Source: Alphaproteobacteria bacterium
GTDB taxonomy: Bacteria; Pseudomonadota; Alphaproteobacteria; Caulobacterales; Aquidulcibacteraceae
Assembly: GCA_018971945.1 (NCBI GenBank)
Contig: JAGWZH010000012.1
Location: 1 to 48,178, forward strand
Direction of reading: 5' to 3'
DNA: 48,178 nucleotides
The translations under genes and the position numbers were made by a program. The notes under the pieces were generated by a model. That model did no database searches and was not told the origin of the DNA. It was given only the letters and a program-made list of their open reading frames with translations. Positions 38,923 to 47,791 of the stretch are shown here, piece by piece; position 1 is the stretch's first letter; the number at the start of each line of letters is the position of its first letter.

Positions 38923-39708
38923 ATGGCCTGGCAGGAGACGATGGCGACTGCTCCCGCCATACCCCGGTTTGGGGGATGGGCTCAGCTCTACGCCCGTTAT
39001 CGGCCCGCTTATCCCGCCGATCTGATGGGGCGGCTTTCTGAGGCTTTGGTCGGGCGGCGGCTGTGCGTCGAACTCGGCGCAGGGACCGGCAAAGCGACGG
39101 AGGCTTTGCTGGGGCTGTTTGATCGGGTGGTGGCGGTCGAGCCTGACCCTGCGATGGCGAACGCTTTGACGCCGCATCCGCGGCTGAGCGTTCTGGAACG
39201 CCGGGCGGAGGACGTTCGCTTGCCTGCGGGGGAGGCCGACGCGGTCACCGCCTTCACGGCGCTTCACTGGATGGACGTGGATCGGGTCTTGAAGCGGGCT
39301 GCGACCTGGCTGCGGCCAGGGGGGGTGTTTTTCGGCTGCGGATTGGCCCCGGCGCAGTTCCCCGGCGCGCCGGCCGCGATGTCTTCAGTGTTGCGCGCCT
39401 ATGCGCGGCGTTGGCGCGGCCATACCCATGGTCGTCTCACGGGGTGGCGGAGCGTGGCGGCGCATTTGAGCGACGCTGCATCCTTTACCGATCCAGAGCC
39501 CTTTGAGGTTTATGCGGATTTTTTGTGGAGCCCGCAGGAAACGGCGGGCTTTCTCTTGACGACCTCCTTCGGCCAGGCGTTCGCGCGGGCCACAGGGGAC
39601 CCCGATCAGGCTTTTGAAACCTTGACGCAGGATCTCGCAGCGACCGTCCGCGGCAGCCTCATCGGGGTGCGCATTCCCGTGGAAGGGGCTCTGGCCCGAC
39701 GCTGCTGA
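38923..39708 (+). CDS. Class I SAM-dependent methyltransferase
   Basis: A 261-residue methyltransferase. RFGGWAQLYARYRPAYP is a characteristic N-terminal motif, motif I is LCVELGAGTGKATEAL, the acidic ribose-binding strand is VVAVEPDPAM, and AVTAFTALHWMDVDRVL and WLRPGGVFFGCGL follow. The substrate is not evident; this subfamily includes small-molecule methyltransferases. The start is uncertain: ATG 38923 or ATG 38941 (AGGAG close upstream); the frame is open to 38830. It follows ligA after about 100 bases. Confidence 0.82.
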   Translation: MAWQETMATAPAIPRFGGWAQLYARYRPAYPADLMGRLSEALVGRRLCVELGAGTGKATEALLGLFDRVVAVEPDPAMANALTPHPRLSVLERRAEDVRLPAGEADAVTAFTALHWMDVDRVLKRAATWLRPGGVFFGCGLAPAQFPGAPAAMSSVLRAYARRWRGHTHGRLTGWRSVAAHLSDAASFTDPEPFEVYADFLWSPQETAGFLLTTSFGQAFARATGDPDQAFETLTQDLAATVRGSLIGVRIPVEGALARRC

Positions 39709-39763
39709 TCAGGCGATGCTGCGGACTATCAGAACGGCCGAATGGGCCGATTGAGACGGATTG

Positions 39764-40564
39764 ATGTCAGAGCAATCGACCGGGCCTTCTCCTTTTGTCG
39801 CCGCGATCGCCGCGATCGCTGCGGAGGCCGGGGCCACGGCCATGCGGCACTTCAGCACCGCGCGCGCGAAGGCGGCGAAACAAGACGGGTCCCCGGTGAG
39901 CCTTGCGGACGAAGAGGCTGAGGCGGTGATCATCGCGCGGCTGAAGGCGCTTGATCCCGCTTTGCCGATCATCGCTGAGGAAAGCAGCGTCGGAAGGCTT
40001 GCGCCGGCGCCGAGAGGACGCTTTGCGCTTGTGGATCCGGTCGACGGCACGCGGGAGTTTTTGGCCCGCCGTCCTGAATTCACTGTCAATATCGCGGTGG
40101 TGGAAGAGGCAACGCCGTTGATCGGGTGCGTCTATGCGCCAGCTTTAGACACGCTCTATGTCGGAGAAGCTGGGCGGGGCGCGTTTCGCACGGCTTGGGT
40201 CCCCGGCCAGGCCAGGCCATCGGAGCCCTGGCGTCCGATTCACGCCAGGCGGGCGGATCCGGAGCGGCTGGTGGCTTTGGTCAGCCGCTCCGACATCAAC
40301 GCCGAGACGGAGGCCTATCTTCAGTCGCTTCAGGTCAAGGAACGCCGCTCGATCGGCTCTTCGCTTAAATTCTGTCTCCTGGCGGAGGGACAAGGCGATT
40401 ATTACCCGCGCTTCCAAAGGGTGATGGAATGGGACATCGCCGCTGGGCACGCGGTGCTGGCTGCGGCAGGAGGACGGGTCGCCTGCGTCGACGAGCGTCC
40501 GATCCGCTATGGTCAGGCCGCGGAGGGCTACAGGGCGCCCATGTTCATCGCCCGGGGCGCCTAG
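39764..40564 (+). CDS. cysQ: 3'(2'),5'-bisphosphate nucleotidase CysQ
   Basis: An inositol-monophosphatase-fold enzyme that hydrolyses PAP to AMP, relieving inhibition of sulfate assimilation. The 266-residue product has the metal sites IIAEESS and VDPVDGTREFLARRPEFTVN, the GCVYAPALDTLYVGE region, SLKFCLLAEGQGDYYPR and the final motif EWDIAAGHAVLAAAGG. The ATG at 39764 is preceded by an in-frame TTG at 39761. No sulfur genes are nearby. The 3' end is only 4 bases from the convergent ugd stop. Confidence 0.93.
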   Translation: MSEQSTGPSPFVAAIAAIAAEAGATAMRHFSTARAKAAKQDGSPVSLADEEAEAVIIARLKALDPALPIIAEESSVGRLAPAPRGRFALVDPVDGTREFLARRPEFTVNIAVVEEATPLIGCVYAPALDTLYVGEAGRGAFRTAWVPGQARPSEPWRPIHARRADPERLVALVSRSDINAETEAYLQSLQVKERRSIGSSLKFCLLAEGQGDYYPRFQRVMEWDIAAGHAVLAAAGGRVACVDERPIRYGQAAEGYRAPMFIARGA

Positions 40565-40568
40565 AGCC

Positions 40569-41879
40569 TCAGTCCGGTCGGCCTACGCTGACATAGGAAA
40601 AGCCCGCTTCCACCATCTCGGTCGACCGGTAGATATTGCGCAAGTCCACAATCACGGGCGCGCGCAAGAGGCTCTTCATCCGTTTCAGATCCAGCGCCCG
40701 GAACTGGTCCCATTCCGTGATCAGCACCACAGCATCAGCGCCCTCGAGCGCCTGGTAGGGTCCCTCCACAAAGCAGACGTCTTTGAGAAGCTTTTTCGCC
40801 TCATGCATGCCCTCGGGGTCGAAGGCCTTGATCACCGCGCCTTCGGCTTGCAGCGCTGGGATGATGGCGAGAGACGGCGCGTCGCGCATGTCGTCGGTGT
40901 TTGGCTTGAAGGTCAGTCCCAGGATCGCGATGGTCTTGCCAGAGACGTCCCCGCCCATGGCGTCGATCACCTTGTGGGCCATGGCTTGTTTGCGGGCGGC
41001 GTTCTTTCGAACCGTGGTTTCCACAAGCTCCAGGGGCGCCCCGGCGTCCTGGGCGGTTTTGACCAAGGCGAGCGTGTCTTTGGGAAAGCACGAACCGCCA
41101 TAGCCGGGGCCCGCATTGAGAAATTTGCGGCCGATGCGGTTGTCGAGACCGATGCCGCGGGCCACGTCCTGCACATTGGCCCCGACTTTTTCGCACAGAT
41201 CGGCCACTTCATTGATGAAGGTGATCTTCATCGCCAAGAACGCGTTGCCGGCGTATTTTGTAAGCTCGGAGGTCCGCCGGGACATGAACAGGATCGGGGT
41301 TTCGTTCAAAAAGAGGGGTCTGTAGAGTTCGCGCATGATGTCGGCCGCTCGGGGGTCTTCAGCGCCGCCCACCACAACCCGGTCTGGCCGCTTGAAATCG
41401 TTGATGGCTGCGCCCTCGCGCAAGAACTCGGGGTTGGAGACCACAGCGAACGCTGCATCCGGCCGGCGCTTGCGGATGATGGCCTCAACTTCGTCGCCAG
41501 TACCGACAGGCACGGTTGATTTGGTGACCACCACCGTAAAACCCTGCATGAGGTCGGCGATTTCTTCCGCTGCGCCGTAGACATAGGAGAGATCGGCATG
41601 GCCGTCGCCGCGGCGGGAGGGCGTGCCTACGGCGATGAAGACGGCGTCGGCTTCGGCCACCGCGCTTGGATCGATGGAGAAGGACAGCCGCCCCGCCCTG
41701 ACGTTCTGAGCCACCAGCGCCTCAAGACCGGGTTCAAAGATCGGGATCTCGCCCGCCTTTAATCGATCGATCTTGCCGATATCCTTGTCGATGCAGGTCA
41801 CCGTGTGGCCGAAATCGGCGAAACAGGCGCCAGACACCAGCCCCACATATCCGGAGCCGATCATGACAATCTTAACCAT
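40569..41879 (-). CDS. ugd: UDP-glucose 6-dehydrogenase
   Basis: NAD-dependent oxidation of UDP-glucose to UDP-glucuronate for polysaccharide and glycolipid synthesis. The 436-residue product has VMIGSGYVGLVSGACFADFG (Rossmann), VGTPSRRGDGHADLSYV, KSTVPVGTGDEVE, SNPEFLREGAAI and the catalytic Cys in GYGGSCFPKDTLAL, with C-terminal ILGLTFKPNTDDMRDAPSL. It fits the phosphohexomutase and glycosyltransferase genes elsewhere in the window. The 108-base upstream gap carries a direct repeat GAGACGC (41938 and 41953) around GCCTATTGGC. Confidence 0.97.
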   Translation of the reverse strand: MVKIVMIGSGYVGLVSGACFADFGHTVTCIDKDIGKIDRLKAGEIPIFEPGLEALVAQNVRAGRLSFSIDPSAVAEADAVFIAVGTPSRRGDGHADLSYVYGAAEEIADLMQGFTVVVTKSTVPVGTGDEVEAIIRKRRPDAAFAVVSNPEFLREGAAINDFKRPDRVVVGGAEDPRAADIMRELYRPLFLNETPILFMSRRTSELTKYAGNAFLAMKITFINEVADLCEKVGANVQDVARGIGLDNRIGRKFLNAGPGYGGSCFPKDTLALVKTAQDAGAPLELVETTVRKNAARKQAMAHKVIDAMGGDVSGKTIAILGLTFKPNTDDMRDAPSLAIIPALQAEGAVIKAFDPEGMHEAKKLLKDVCFVEGPYQALEGADAVVLITEWDQFRALDLKRMKSLLRAPVIVDLRNIYRSTEMVEAGFSYVSVGRPD

Positions 41880-41987
41880 GGTCCGACACCCGTCCCCTTG
41901 TGCTGACTATCGCCCAACCCCGACTGCTTTAAGAGCCGAGACGCCTATTGGCGAGACGCAAATGCACGCGCCGTCGCAATGCGCTGC

Positions 41988-43664
41988 TCACTCCCAGATT
42001 TGATAGCGTAGGGCCACACTATTGGCGTTGGAGTCGGTAATGGTGACCGCGGCGAAGGTCCCATTGCGCCGTCTGACGCAGACATCGCTCCCTGCGTCGA
42101 CCGGCAGCGGCTGCGCGCCATAGGCGGCGCGGGCGCAGACCGCCTGGGAGGCGGCGCCACCAATCGCCGCCAAACCCACGCCTTCAGACCCCTGCAAAAG
42201 GGGCGTCGTCTGCGCAGTGACGCGCCGGTAAGGCGCGGTGAGGCCCAGATCGCCCGTCTCTCCGACTTCGCCCGACCCAAGATCAAGAAACGCGCCCAAG
42301 CGTATGACGGCGCTGCCCGAGCGTGCAGTCGTTTGTCGCTCCGTCTCCCGACCCCGGCCCAAAATCTGGGGCAGGGCTTCAATGATGGCGGTCACCGCCG
42401 AAGGCGGCGGCGTCGCAGCGGGTGCGGTCGGGGTTCTGGCCGGCGTGGTCTGGCCAGCGGGGGGCTCTCTTGGATTTGCGCCTGGCAGCGCGGCTGGAGC
42501 AGGCGATGGGGACGCCGGCGGCGCGGCCAGGGTCGCGCAAGCCTGATCAAACACAGTGCGTCTGTTGGTCGTCGACGCTCCGCTCGCGCGCCGCTGCAAG
42601 ACGCTCTGGCAAGCCGCGACGGCTTCCTGCGTGGGCGGGCTCACGAAGATCTGAAGCGCATTGAGGAAATCGGTTTCCGTGGCGCTCAGCCGACCATCGG
42701 CGCGGAAGCCGGCCGCCGCGCCGCCTGCGCCGCCCGGGCACAGGACCGAGAGCCGGTTGGCGCAGGCGTCGAGCTCTGCGGCGGGGCCGGCGGCCGAGGG
42801 GCCTTGTGTCGAGGGACCCGTCGGCGCAGGCGCGACTGGGGCTTGGGGCGCGGTTTGTTGCAGGCTTTGGTCAGAATACGGGGCTTGGCTGGGCGCCGGA
42901 GGCGATAGGGGCGATTGGGGCGATGGGGGCGATTGGGGCGATGGGGGTAGGGCAGGATCTTTCTGCGCCAGGCCAGGGTCTGGGACCGCGTCGATCGGCG
43001 CGGCTGGCCCCGCTTCGGTCTCGGGGGATGCAGGGTCCGGGTGGCGGTCGCTTTTCCACGCGTCGTTCACCACGGGCGCAAGGAAGACCCCTGCGGTCAG
43101 CACCAGACTGACCACGGCGCCGCCCAACAGCATCTGAGCCAAACGTGGGCCGAAGCGCCGCGGGCTCGGGGTGTAGGCGAAGGGCTCTTCCGCGCCGGCC
43201 ACAGGCGCTTCAGGGGCGCGGGGGGCGCCGTAGGCTTCCCCAGGAGGAGGCGGGGCGGCTGCAAGCCGCCGTTTGGCTTCAACGAGGCGCCGCACCTGTT
43301 CCAGCACGCCTTGCCACTCGGGATCTGCGCCGTCGCCGCGCCACGAGGAAAGGTCCGCCGACTGCGTCATGTTGAAGGGGATCGGGGGCTCGCACAGCTG
43401 GATCGTCACCGGCACAAGCACTTTGCGCCCAGCGCCATGGGTGGTCTCCGCGACCACCCATTGCGATTTCGCGGATTTCTTCGACCAACAGGTCAGAACG
43501 CAGGCGGCGTTCTCCAGCGCCTTGCGGATCGCGGCGTTCCATTGCGCGCCGGGCTTGATCTCAGGATCCCACCAGACGCTGAAGCCTTCCGCCGCCAAGG
43601 CGAGGGCGATGGGACGCACCCGGTTGCGATCAGCGCGGGCATAGGAGATGAACACATCGGTCAT
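41988..43664 (-). CDS. Membrane TIR-domain protein with Pro-rich linkers
   Basis: A 558-residue protein. The TIR domain spans about residues 1-130: VFISYARADRNRVRPIALAL (strand A/helix A), the loop VWWDPEIKPGAQW, then SKKSAKSQWVVAE with the predicted NADase catalytic Glu73, and ADLSSWRGD. A Pro/Ala linker leads to one membrane helix (about 176-198, MLLGGAVVSLVLTAGVFLAP). A long Pro/Ser/Gln region with repeats, a Cys-containing middle domain (ELDACANRLSVLCPGG), another Pro-rich linker and a C-terminal domain (VCVRRRNGTFAAVTITDSNA) follow. The C-terminal part is predicted periplasmic. The ATG at 43664 has GGAGGG 9 bases upstream. Its role is unknown; signalling, stress or NAD-linked defence is possible. 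Confidence 0.85.
   Translation of the reverse strand: MTDVFISYARADRNRVRPIALALAAEGFSVWWDPEIKPGAQWNAAIRKALENAACVLTCWSKKSAKSQWVVAETTHGAGRKVLVPVTIQLCEPPIPFNMTQSADLSSWRGDGADPEWQGVLEQVRRLVEAKRRLAAAPPPPGEAYGAPRAPEAPVAGAEEPFAYTPSPRRFGPRLAQMLLGGAVVSLVLTAGVFLAPVVNDAWKSDRHPDPASPETEAGPAAPIDAVPDPGLAQKDPALPPSPQSPPSPQSPLSPPAPSQAPYSDQSLQQTAPQAPVAPAPTGPSTQGPSAAGPAAELDACANRLSVLCPGGAGGAAAGFRADGRLSATETDFLNALQIFVSPPTQEAVAACQSVLQRRASGASTTNRRTVFDQACATLAAPPASPSPAPAALPGANPREPPAGQTTPARTPTAPAATPPPSAVTAIIEALPQILGRGRETERQTTARSGSAVIRLGAFLDLGSGEVGETGDLGLTAPYRRVTAQTTPLLQGSEGVGLAAIGGAASQAVCARAAYGAQPLPVDAGSDVCVRRRNGTFAAVTITDSNANSVALRYQIWE
42907..42951. repeat. 9-bp (18-bp higher order) tandem repeat in the TIR gene linker
   Basis: Successive 9-bp units AGGGGCGAT, TGGGGCGAT, GGGGGCGAT, TGGGGCGAT and GGGGGTAGG at 42907, 42916, 42925, 42934 and 42943, alternating T and G so that an 18-bp unit is repeated twice. 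On the coding strand this yields SPQSPP-type tripeptides of the periplasmic linker. It is length-variable by nature. Confidence 0.85.
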
Positions 43665-43755
43665 GGGGCCTGGCCCTCCCAGTACGATCCCAAGGACCAA
43701 ATCCTAACACGAAAAACCGCATGCTCTGAAAGTCCATAATCCTCATGGTAGATCG

Positions 43756-44544
43756 ATGACCCGCGCCCCCCAGATGCCCGCCGCGATCGCAGAAGAGTGG
43801 CCCGCCATTGCTCTGGTCAGGCCTCAGATGGGCGAAAATATCGGGGCCTGCGCCCGGGCGATGCTCAATTTCGGCCTGACCCAGCTTGTCCTTGTCGAAC
43901 CGCGGGACCGCTGGCCGAATCCAAAAGCGCAGGCCGTGGCTGCAGGGGCGGACGCCGTGCTGGACAATGCGCGGCTGGAGTGGAGTTTGGACGCGGCTTT
44001 GGCCCCGGCCACCTTGGTGGTGGCGGCGACGGCGCGGCCCCGTCGGCTGGAGAAGCCGGTCTGGGGGCCGCGCGAGTGCGCGGAGGCCGTGCTCGCCGCG
44101 GCGGCGGCGGGCGAAAGGCCGCTCGTGATGTTCGGCGCGGAAGCCATGGGGCTGACGACCGATGAGGTGGCGCGGGCGGACGCCATCGTCACCTATCCGG
44201 TCAATCCCTCTTTCGCTTCGCTCAATCTTGCGAACGCCGTGGCGGTTTTTTCCGCCATGGTGGGCGAAGCGCGCCAGCAGGCGGCGCTGCCAAGCTGGTT
44301 CGCCAGCCCCGGGAGCGCGCCCGCCACACAGCAGGAGCTGGAGGGCCTGTTCCAGCATCTGGAAACGGAACTTGATCGGGGGCGCTTTTATCATCCCGAG
44401 GATAAAGCGCCGCTGATGAAGCAGAATTTGCGCGCGATGTTTCTTCGCATCCGTATGACCCAACAGGAGTGCCAGACCATGCGCGGGGTGTTGAAGGCGC
44501 TGACCGTTGGACGGGGAGGGCGAAAGAAAGAGGACGGCGTTTGA
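43756..44544 (+). CDS. trmJ: RNA methyltransferase, TrmJ/TrmH (SPOUT) family
   Basis: A SPOUT methyltransferase of 262 residues. IALVRPQMGENIGACARAML is motif 1 of the TrmJ group, VMFGAEAMGLTTDEVARAD is motif 2 and VNPSFASLNLANAVAVFSAM is motif 3, which forms the knot. The C-terminal extension (LEGLFQHLETELDRGRFYHP, then RAMFLRIRMTQQECQTMRGV) is typical of TrmJ, which 2'-O-methylates position 32 of tRNAs. The start codon lies 92 bases from the divergent TIR gene start. Confidence 0.92.
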   Translation: MTRAPQMPAAIAEEWPAIALVRPQMGENIGACARAMLNFGLTQLVLVEPRDRWPNPKAQAVAAGADAVLDNARLEWSLDAALAPATLVVAATARPRRLEKPVWGPRECAEAVLAAAAAGERPLVMFGAEAMGLTTDEVARADAIVTYPVNPSFASLNLANAVAVFSAMVGEARQQAALPSWFASPGSAPATQQELEGLFQHLETELDRGRFYHPEDKAPLMKQNLRAMFLRIRMTQQECQTMRGVLKALTVGRGGRKKEDGV

Positions 44545-44685
44545 GCGAAAAGCAGTCAGCGCACCTAGCTCAAAGAGCGAAAATTCACTATGTTGGGTCG
44601 AGGGCGTTTTGAGCGCGCGTTCGGCTTCGCTTGCTTGCGCCCTGCGGCTTTCTGAGTTCGGCCTGAGTTCGGCGCAAGGAATGGA

Positions 44686-45213
44686 ATGGGCTGGTTCAAA
44701 TCCTGGTTTGAGAAAAAGCCGGTCCTGGTCGCTCAACGCGTCCCATGGGACGGGCGGATGGTGGACATCGACGTCTATCTCGCCGCGGCCTGGGCGGAGC
44801 TGAACGCGACGCAGAGGACCCTCGCCCGTTCGGGTCAGTTCACAAAAGCTGAGTGGGCGATCGATCCGGATGCAGGGCTCATCAGTTTTTCCCGACAAGA
44901 CGGCTTGGTGGCCCGGGCGCCGGTGCAGATCGTCGGCGCGTGGGACCCGGCCAGAGAACGTTTCGCCTGGGGCTGGGATGCGAACGGCGTTTCTCCGCGG
45001 ATGCGAGCGGACGCTGAGCGCACCCGTTGGTTTGGCGACAAGCACGGCCTGCGGGAATTCACAGGAGCGAGCCTTCCCGCTGACGAGCGGGAAGCGTGGC
45101 GGCTCGCCGCGGTGGCGATGAAGGTCAACGCCGCCGCAGGGGTTTATCGGGCGCCGACGCCACGGGGCTCGGTTTTTTTGACCATGGGCGATGTGCGGAT
45201 CGCAGAGCGCTGA
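44686..45213 (+). CDS. DUF6882-like hypothetical protein
   Basis: A 175-residue protein with no signal peptide. The central part (QIVGAWDPARERFAWGWDAN, then the substitution RMRADAERTRWFGDKHGL) resembles the DUF6882 family, which carries a W-X-WGW motif, but I recall the family only from that pattern. AAGGA lies 5 bases before the ATG. Its last 23 bases overlap an extended frame of the next gene, but the real hydrolase start is 70 bases downstream. The function is unknown. Confidence 0.65.
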   Translation: MGWFKSWFEKKPVLVAQRVPWDGRMVDIDVYLAAAWAELNATQRTLARSGQFTKAEWAIDPDAGLISFSRQDGLVARAPVQIVGAWDPARERFAWGWDANGVSPRMRADAERTRWFGDKHGLREFTGASLPADEREAWRLAAVAMKVNAAAGVYRAPTPRGSVFLTMGDVRIAER

Positions 45214-45283
45214 AAGGCGTTCGAGGAGGTCGACCGCGCTCAATGTCTTTCTTTCCATGCTGAGCGTTGGGGCGGAGCCGTTC

Positions 45284-46336
45284 ATGCGCCCAGTCACCCT
45301 CCTTCTACGCCTGCTCTTGACGATCATGGTTTCAGCATCCCTGGCGTTTGCGCAGCCCGCGGAACAGCGGCCTTGGCTCGCAGAACCCATGATCTGGGGC
45401 GTCAACGGGCATCCATTCACCGCCTATCCCAATATCTCGTTTTCTCAGCAGCTCGATGACGTGGAGCGTTTGGGTCTGCGTTTCTATCGCGCCAACACGA
45501 GAGGAGACGGCTCCGCCCGGGACATTGATCGGATGCTGCCCCTGATCGAACGGCGCGGCATGGTTCTTGTGCCGATGATTTCCATTGACGTGGACTGGCG
45601 GAGGGACCGGCCGGAGGCGATCCGCCGCCGGGCTTTCGAGCTCGCCCGAGGCATGGGGATCCGCTATCGCGGGCGGATCCCGATTTGGTCTTTAGGCAAT
45701 GAGCTTGAGACCTATGCGCTGCTGCGGCCATGCGAAACGCGCGACAATGGCGAGCAATATCCCTGCGACTGGGGCGTAGCTATTGGTCGGTATCCGGACG
45801 AATTTCAGCGGGATCGGTGGAACCAGGTTTCGGCTTTTCTGGATGGCCTGTCTGATGGGATGAAGGAAGGGGATCCAACGGCGCTGCGCGTGATCGGGGT
45901 ATCGGGTTGGGGGCGATTTGGCGCGCTCGAACGGCTTTCTCAGGACGGGGTTGAGTGGGACATCACCGACTGGCACGACTATGAGGGCATGGACGAGGCG
46001 ATCGCCGCCCGCTTGGCGCGCTTCGGCAAGCCGATTTGGATCACCGAGTTTCACATTGACGAGCGCGGCCTGACGGCGGAGGCTCGGGCTGAACGCTTGG
46101 CTCTGCGGATCGCGTCATACCAGGCGTTGCGCGCCCGCTACCCCATCGCGGGGGCTTTCATGTACGAGCTCTATGACGAGCCTTATTGGGGCGACACTTT
46201 CGAAGCCCGGATGGGCCTGATCAGCCTGCGACGGTCCCGCGGCGGATTTTGGGAGGTGGGTCCGGATCATCCTGCAGCCTCAGCCTTCATTCGCGCCATC
46301 GCGGAGGCTCGCTTCGCCGAGGCTGGCCGGCGCTGA
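45284..46336 (+). CDS. Secreted clan GH-A-type glycoside hydrolase-like protein
   Basis: A 350-residue protein with a signal peptide (RPVTLLLRLLLTIMVSASLA, predicted cleavage after AFA at residue 23). The remainder has a TIM-barrel hydrolase pattern: the acid/base Glu in IWSLGNELE (Glu140) and the candidate nucleophile Glu in PIWITEFHIDERG (Glu255), with MYELYDEPYWGD near the C terminus. The two Glu after strands 4 and 7 are the clan GH-A arrangement, so a retaining glycosidase acting in the periplasm on a polysaccharide is likely; family and substrate are not assignable. The ATG at 45284 has GGAG 8 bases upstream. The stop abuts the rimO stop (TGATCA). Confidence 0.8.
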   Translation: MRPVTLLLRLLLTIMVSASLAFAQPAEQRPWLAEPMIWGVNGHPFTAYPNISFSQQLDDVERLGLRFYRANTRGDGSARDIDRMLPLIERRGMVLVPMISIDVDWRRDRPEAIRRRAFELARGMGIRYRGRIPIWSLGNELETYALLRPCETRDNGEQYPCDWGVAIGRYPDEFQRDRWNQVSAFLDGLSDGMKEGDPTALRVIGVSGWGRFGALERLSQDGVEWDITDWHDYEGMDEAIAARLARFGKPIWITEFHIDERGLTAEARAERLALRIASYQALRARYPIAGAFMYELYDEPYWGDTFEARMGLISLRRSRGGFWEVGPDHPAASAFIRAIAEARFAEAGRR

Positions 46337-47665
46337 TCAGAAGGCTGCAGCCTCGCCATATAATTCATGGCCTTCGGCGTCTGTGATCACGACCTCGACA
46401 AACTCCCCGATCTTCATTTGGGGTGCGGGGCGGACAAAGACCACGCCGTCGATCTCGGGCGCGTCGGCCTTGGTGCGGGCCTCAAAGCGGCCGCTCTCTT
46501 CATCAAAACGATCGATAAGGACCGTTGTTCTCCGACCCAGCATATCGTCGCCGCGCGCGTGGGCCAGTTCGGTTTGCAGCGCCATGAAGCCTTCCCATCG
46601 CTCTTGCTTGACCTCTTCGTCCACATGATCGGGAAGGGAAGCGGAGGCGGCTCCCGCGACGTTTTCGTACTTGAAGCAACCGGCGCGGTCGATGGCGGCT
46701 TCCTCGACGAAGTTCAACAGGGCTTCGTAGTCCTCTTCCGTCTCGCCGGGAAAACCCACAATGAAGGAGGAGCGTAAGGTCAGCTCCGGACACAGAAGCC
46801 GCCACTGGGCGATCCGATCGAGCAGCCGCTCCTGGTTGGCGGGGCGGCGCATGGCTTTGAGCACCGATGGGCTCGCATGCTGAAATGGGATGTCGAGATA
46901 GGGGAGAATTTTCCCCTCGGCCATGAGGGGGATTACCTCGTCGACATGAGGATAAGGATAGACATAATGCAGTCTGACCCAGACCCCCATTTGTCCGAGC
47001 TCTTCGCACAAAGTCTGAAACTTCGCAGGGACGGAGCGCCCCTTCCATCGGCTCTCGGCGTATTTCAAGTCTAACCCATAGGCGGAGGTGTCCTGGCTGA
47101 TGATCAGCAATTCTTTCACCCCAGCCGTGACCAGATTTTCGGCTTCCTTGAGAACCGCATTGATGGGACGAGAGGCCAAGTCGCCCCGCAGCGCTGGGAT
47201 GATGCAAAAAGAGCAGCGGTTGTTGCAGCCCTCGGAGATCTTGACATAGGCGTAATGACGCGGCGTGAGGCGCATTCCAGCCGCCGGCACGAGGTCAAGC
47301 TTGGGGTCGTGCTTGGGAGGCAAGTGAGCATGCACCGCTTGCATCACCGCCTCGTATTGATGTGGTCCCGTAATCGCCAACACGCCAGGATGTTTGTCTA
47401 AGATCAGCTCAGCTTCCGCGCCCAGGCATCCAGTGACGACCACCTTCCCGTTTTCCGCCAGCGCCTCGCCAATGGCCTCAAGGCTCTCGTCGCGCGCGGT
47501 CTCGAGGAAGCCGCACGTATTGACGATTACGAGATCTGCGCCGTCATAGTCGGCGGACAGCTGGTAGCCTTGCGCCCGCAGCCTGGTGATGATCCGCTCA
47601 GAATCCACCAAGGCCTTGGGACAGCCGAGACTGACAAGGCCTATCGTGGGCGCGCTTTGCGGCAT
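46337..47665 (-). CDS. rimO: Ribosomal protein S12 methylthiotransferase RimO
   Basis: A radical-SAM enzyme that adds a methylthio group to Asp88 of S12. The 442-residue product has the N-terminal MTTase domain with three cluster cysteines ([30 protein letters not shown]), the radical SAM motif [15 protein letters not shown] and a C-terminal TRAM domain ([12 protein letters not shown]). I prefer the ATG at 47665; a TTG at 47677 is in frame. No strong ribosome site is seen. The gene ends exactly where the hydrolase gene ends on the other strand. Confidence 0.95.
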   Translation of the reverse strand: MPQSAPTIGLVSLGCPKALVDSERIITRLRAQGYQLSADYDGADLVIVNTCGFLETARDESLEAIGEALAENGKVVVTGCLGAEAELILDKHPGVLAITGPHQYEAVMQAVHAHLPPKHDPKLDLVPAAGMRLTPRHYAYVKISEGCNNRCSFCIIPALRGDLASRPINAVLKEAENLVTAGVKELLIISQDTSAYGLDLKYAESRWKGRSVPAKFQTLCEELGQMGVWVRLHYVYPYPHVDEVIPLMAEGKILPYLDIPFQHASPSVLKAMRRPANQERLLDRIAQWRLLCPELTLRSSFIVGFPGETEEDYEALLNFVEEAAIDRAGCFKYENVAGAASASLPDHVDEEVKQERWEGFMALQTELAHARGDDMLGRRTTVLIDRFDEESGRFEARTKADAPEIDGVVFVRPAPQMKIGEFVEVVITDAEGHELYGEAAAF

Positions 47666-47685
47666 GGGGCAACTCAAGGCTTATG

Positions 47686-47727
47686 AAAAAACGCCCGGGG
47701 GCTCATACACGAATAAGCGCCCGGGCC
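47686..47727 (-). terminator. Strong intrinsic terminator of the MAPEG gene
   Basis: On the minus strand GCCCGGG (47726-47720) pairs with CCCGGGC (47699-47693), with inner GCT/AGC pairs (47718-47716 with 47703-47701) around a 12-base loop, followed by C-G and TTTTTT (47691-47686). It ends transcription from the MAPEG gene about 100 bases past its stop and 21 bases before the rimO ATG, so rimO must use a promoter overlapping or beyond it, or rely on read-through. Confidence 0.85.
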
Positions 47728-47791
47728 AAACCCCCGCCGCAGTCGTCCCCTGAACTGGCGAGCCGGCCACTGCGCGCCCCGCGCTGTCGCC

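Noticed and set aside
44690-44715. GGTTCAAATCC resembling a tRNA T arm
   Set aside because: It is the coding sequence for the first residues of the DUF6882-like protein (GWFKSW); no acceptor, D or anticodon arms surround it.
43630-45420. 596-codon minus-strand open frame over trmJ and the DUF6882-like gene
   Set aside because: Antisense shadow; the translation lacks domain character and plus-strand genes have motifs and ribosome sites.
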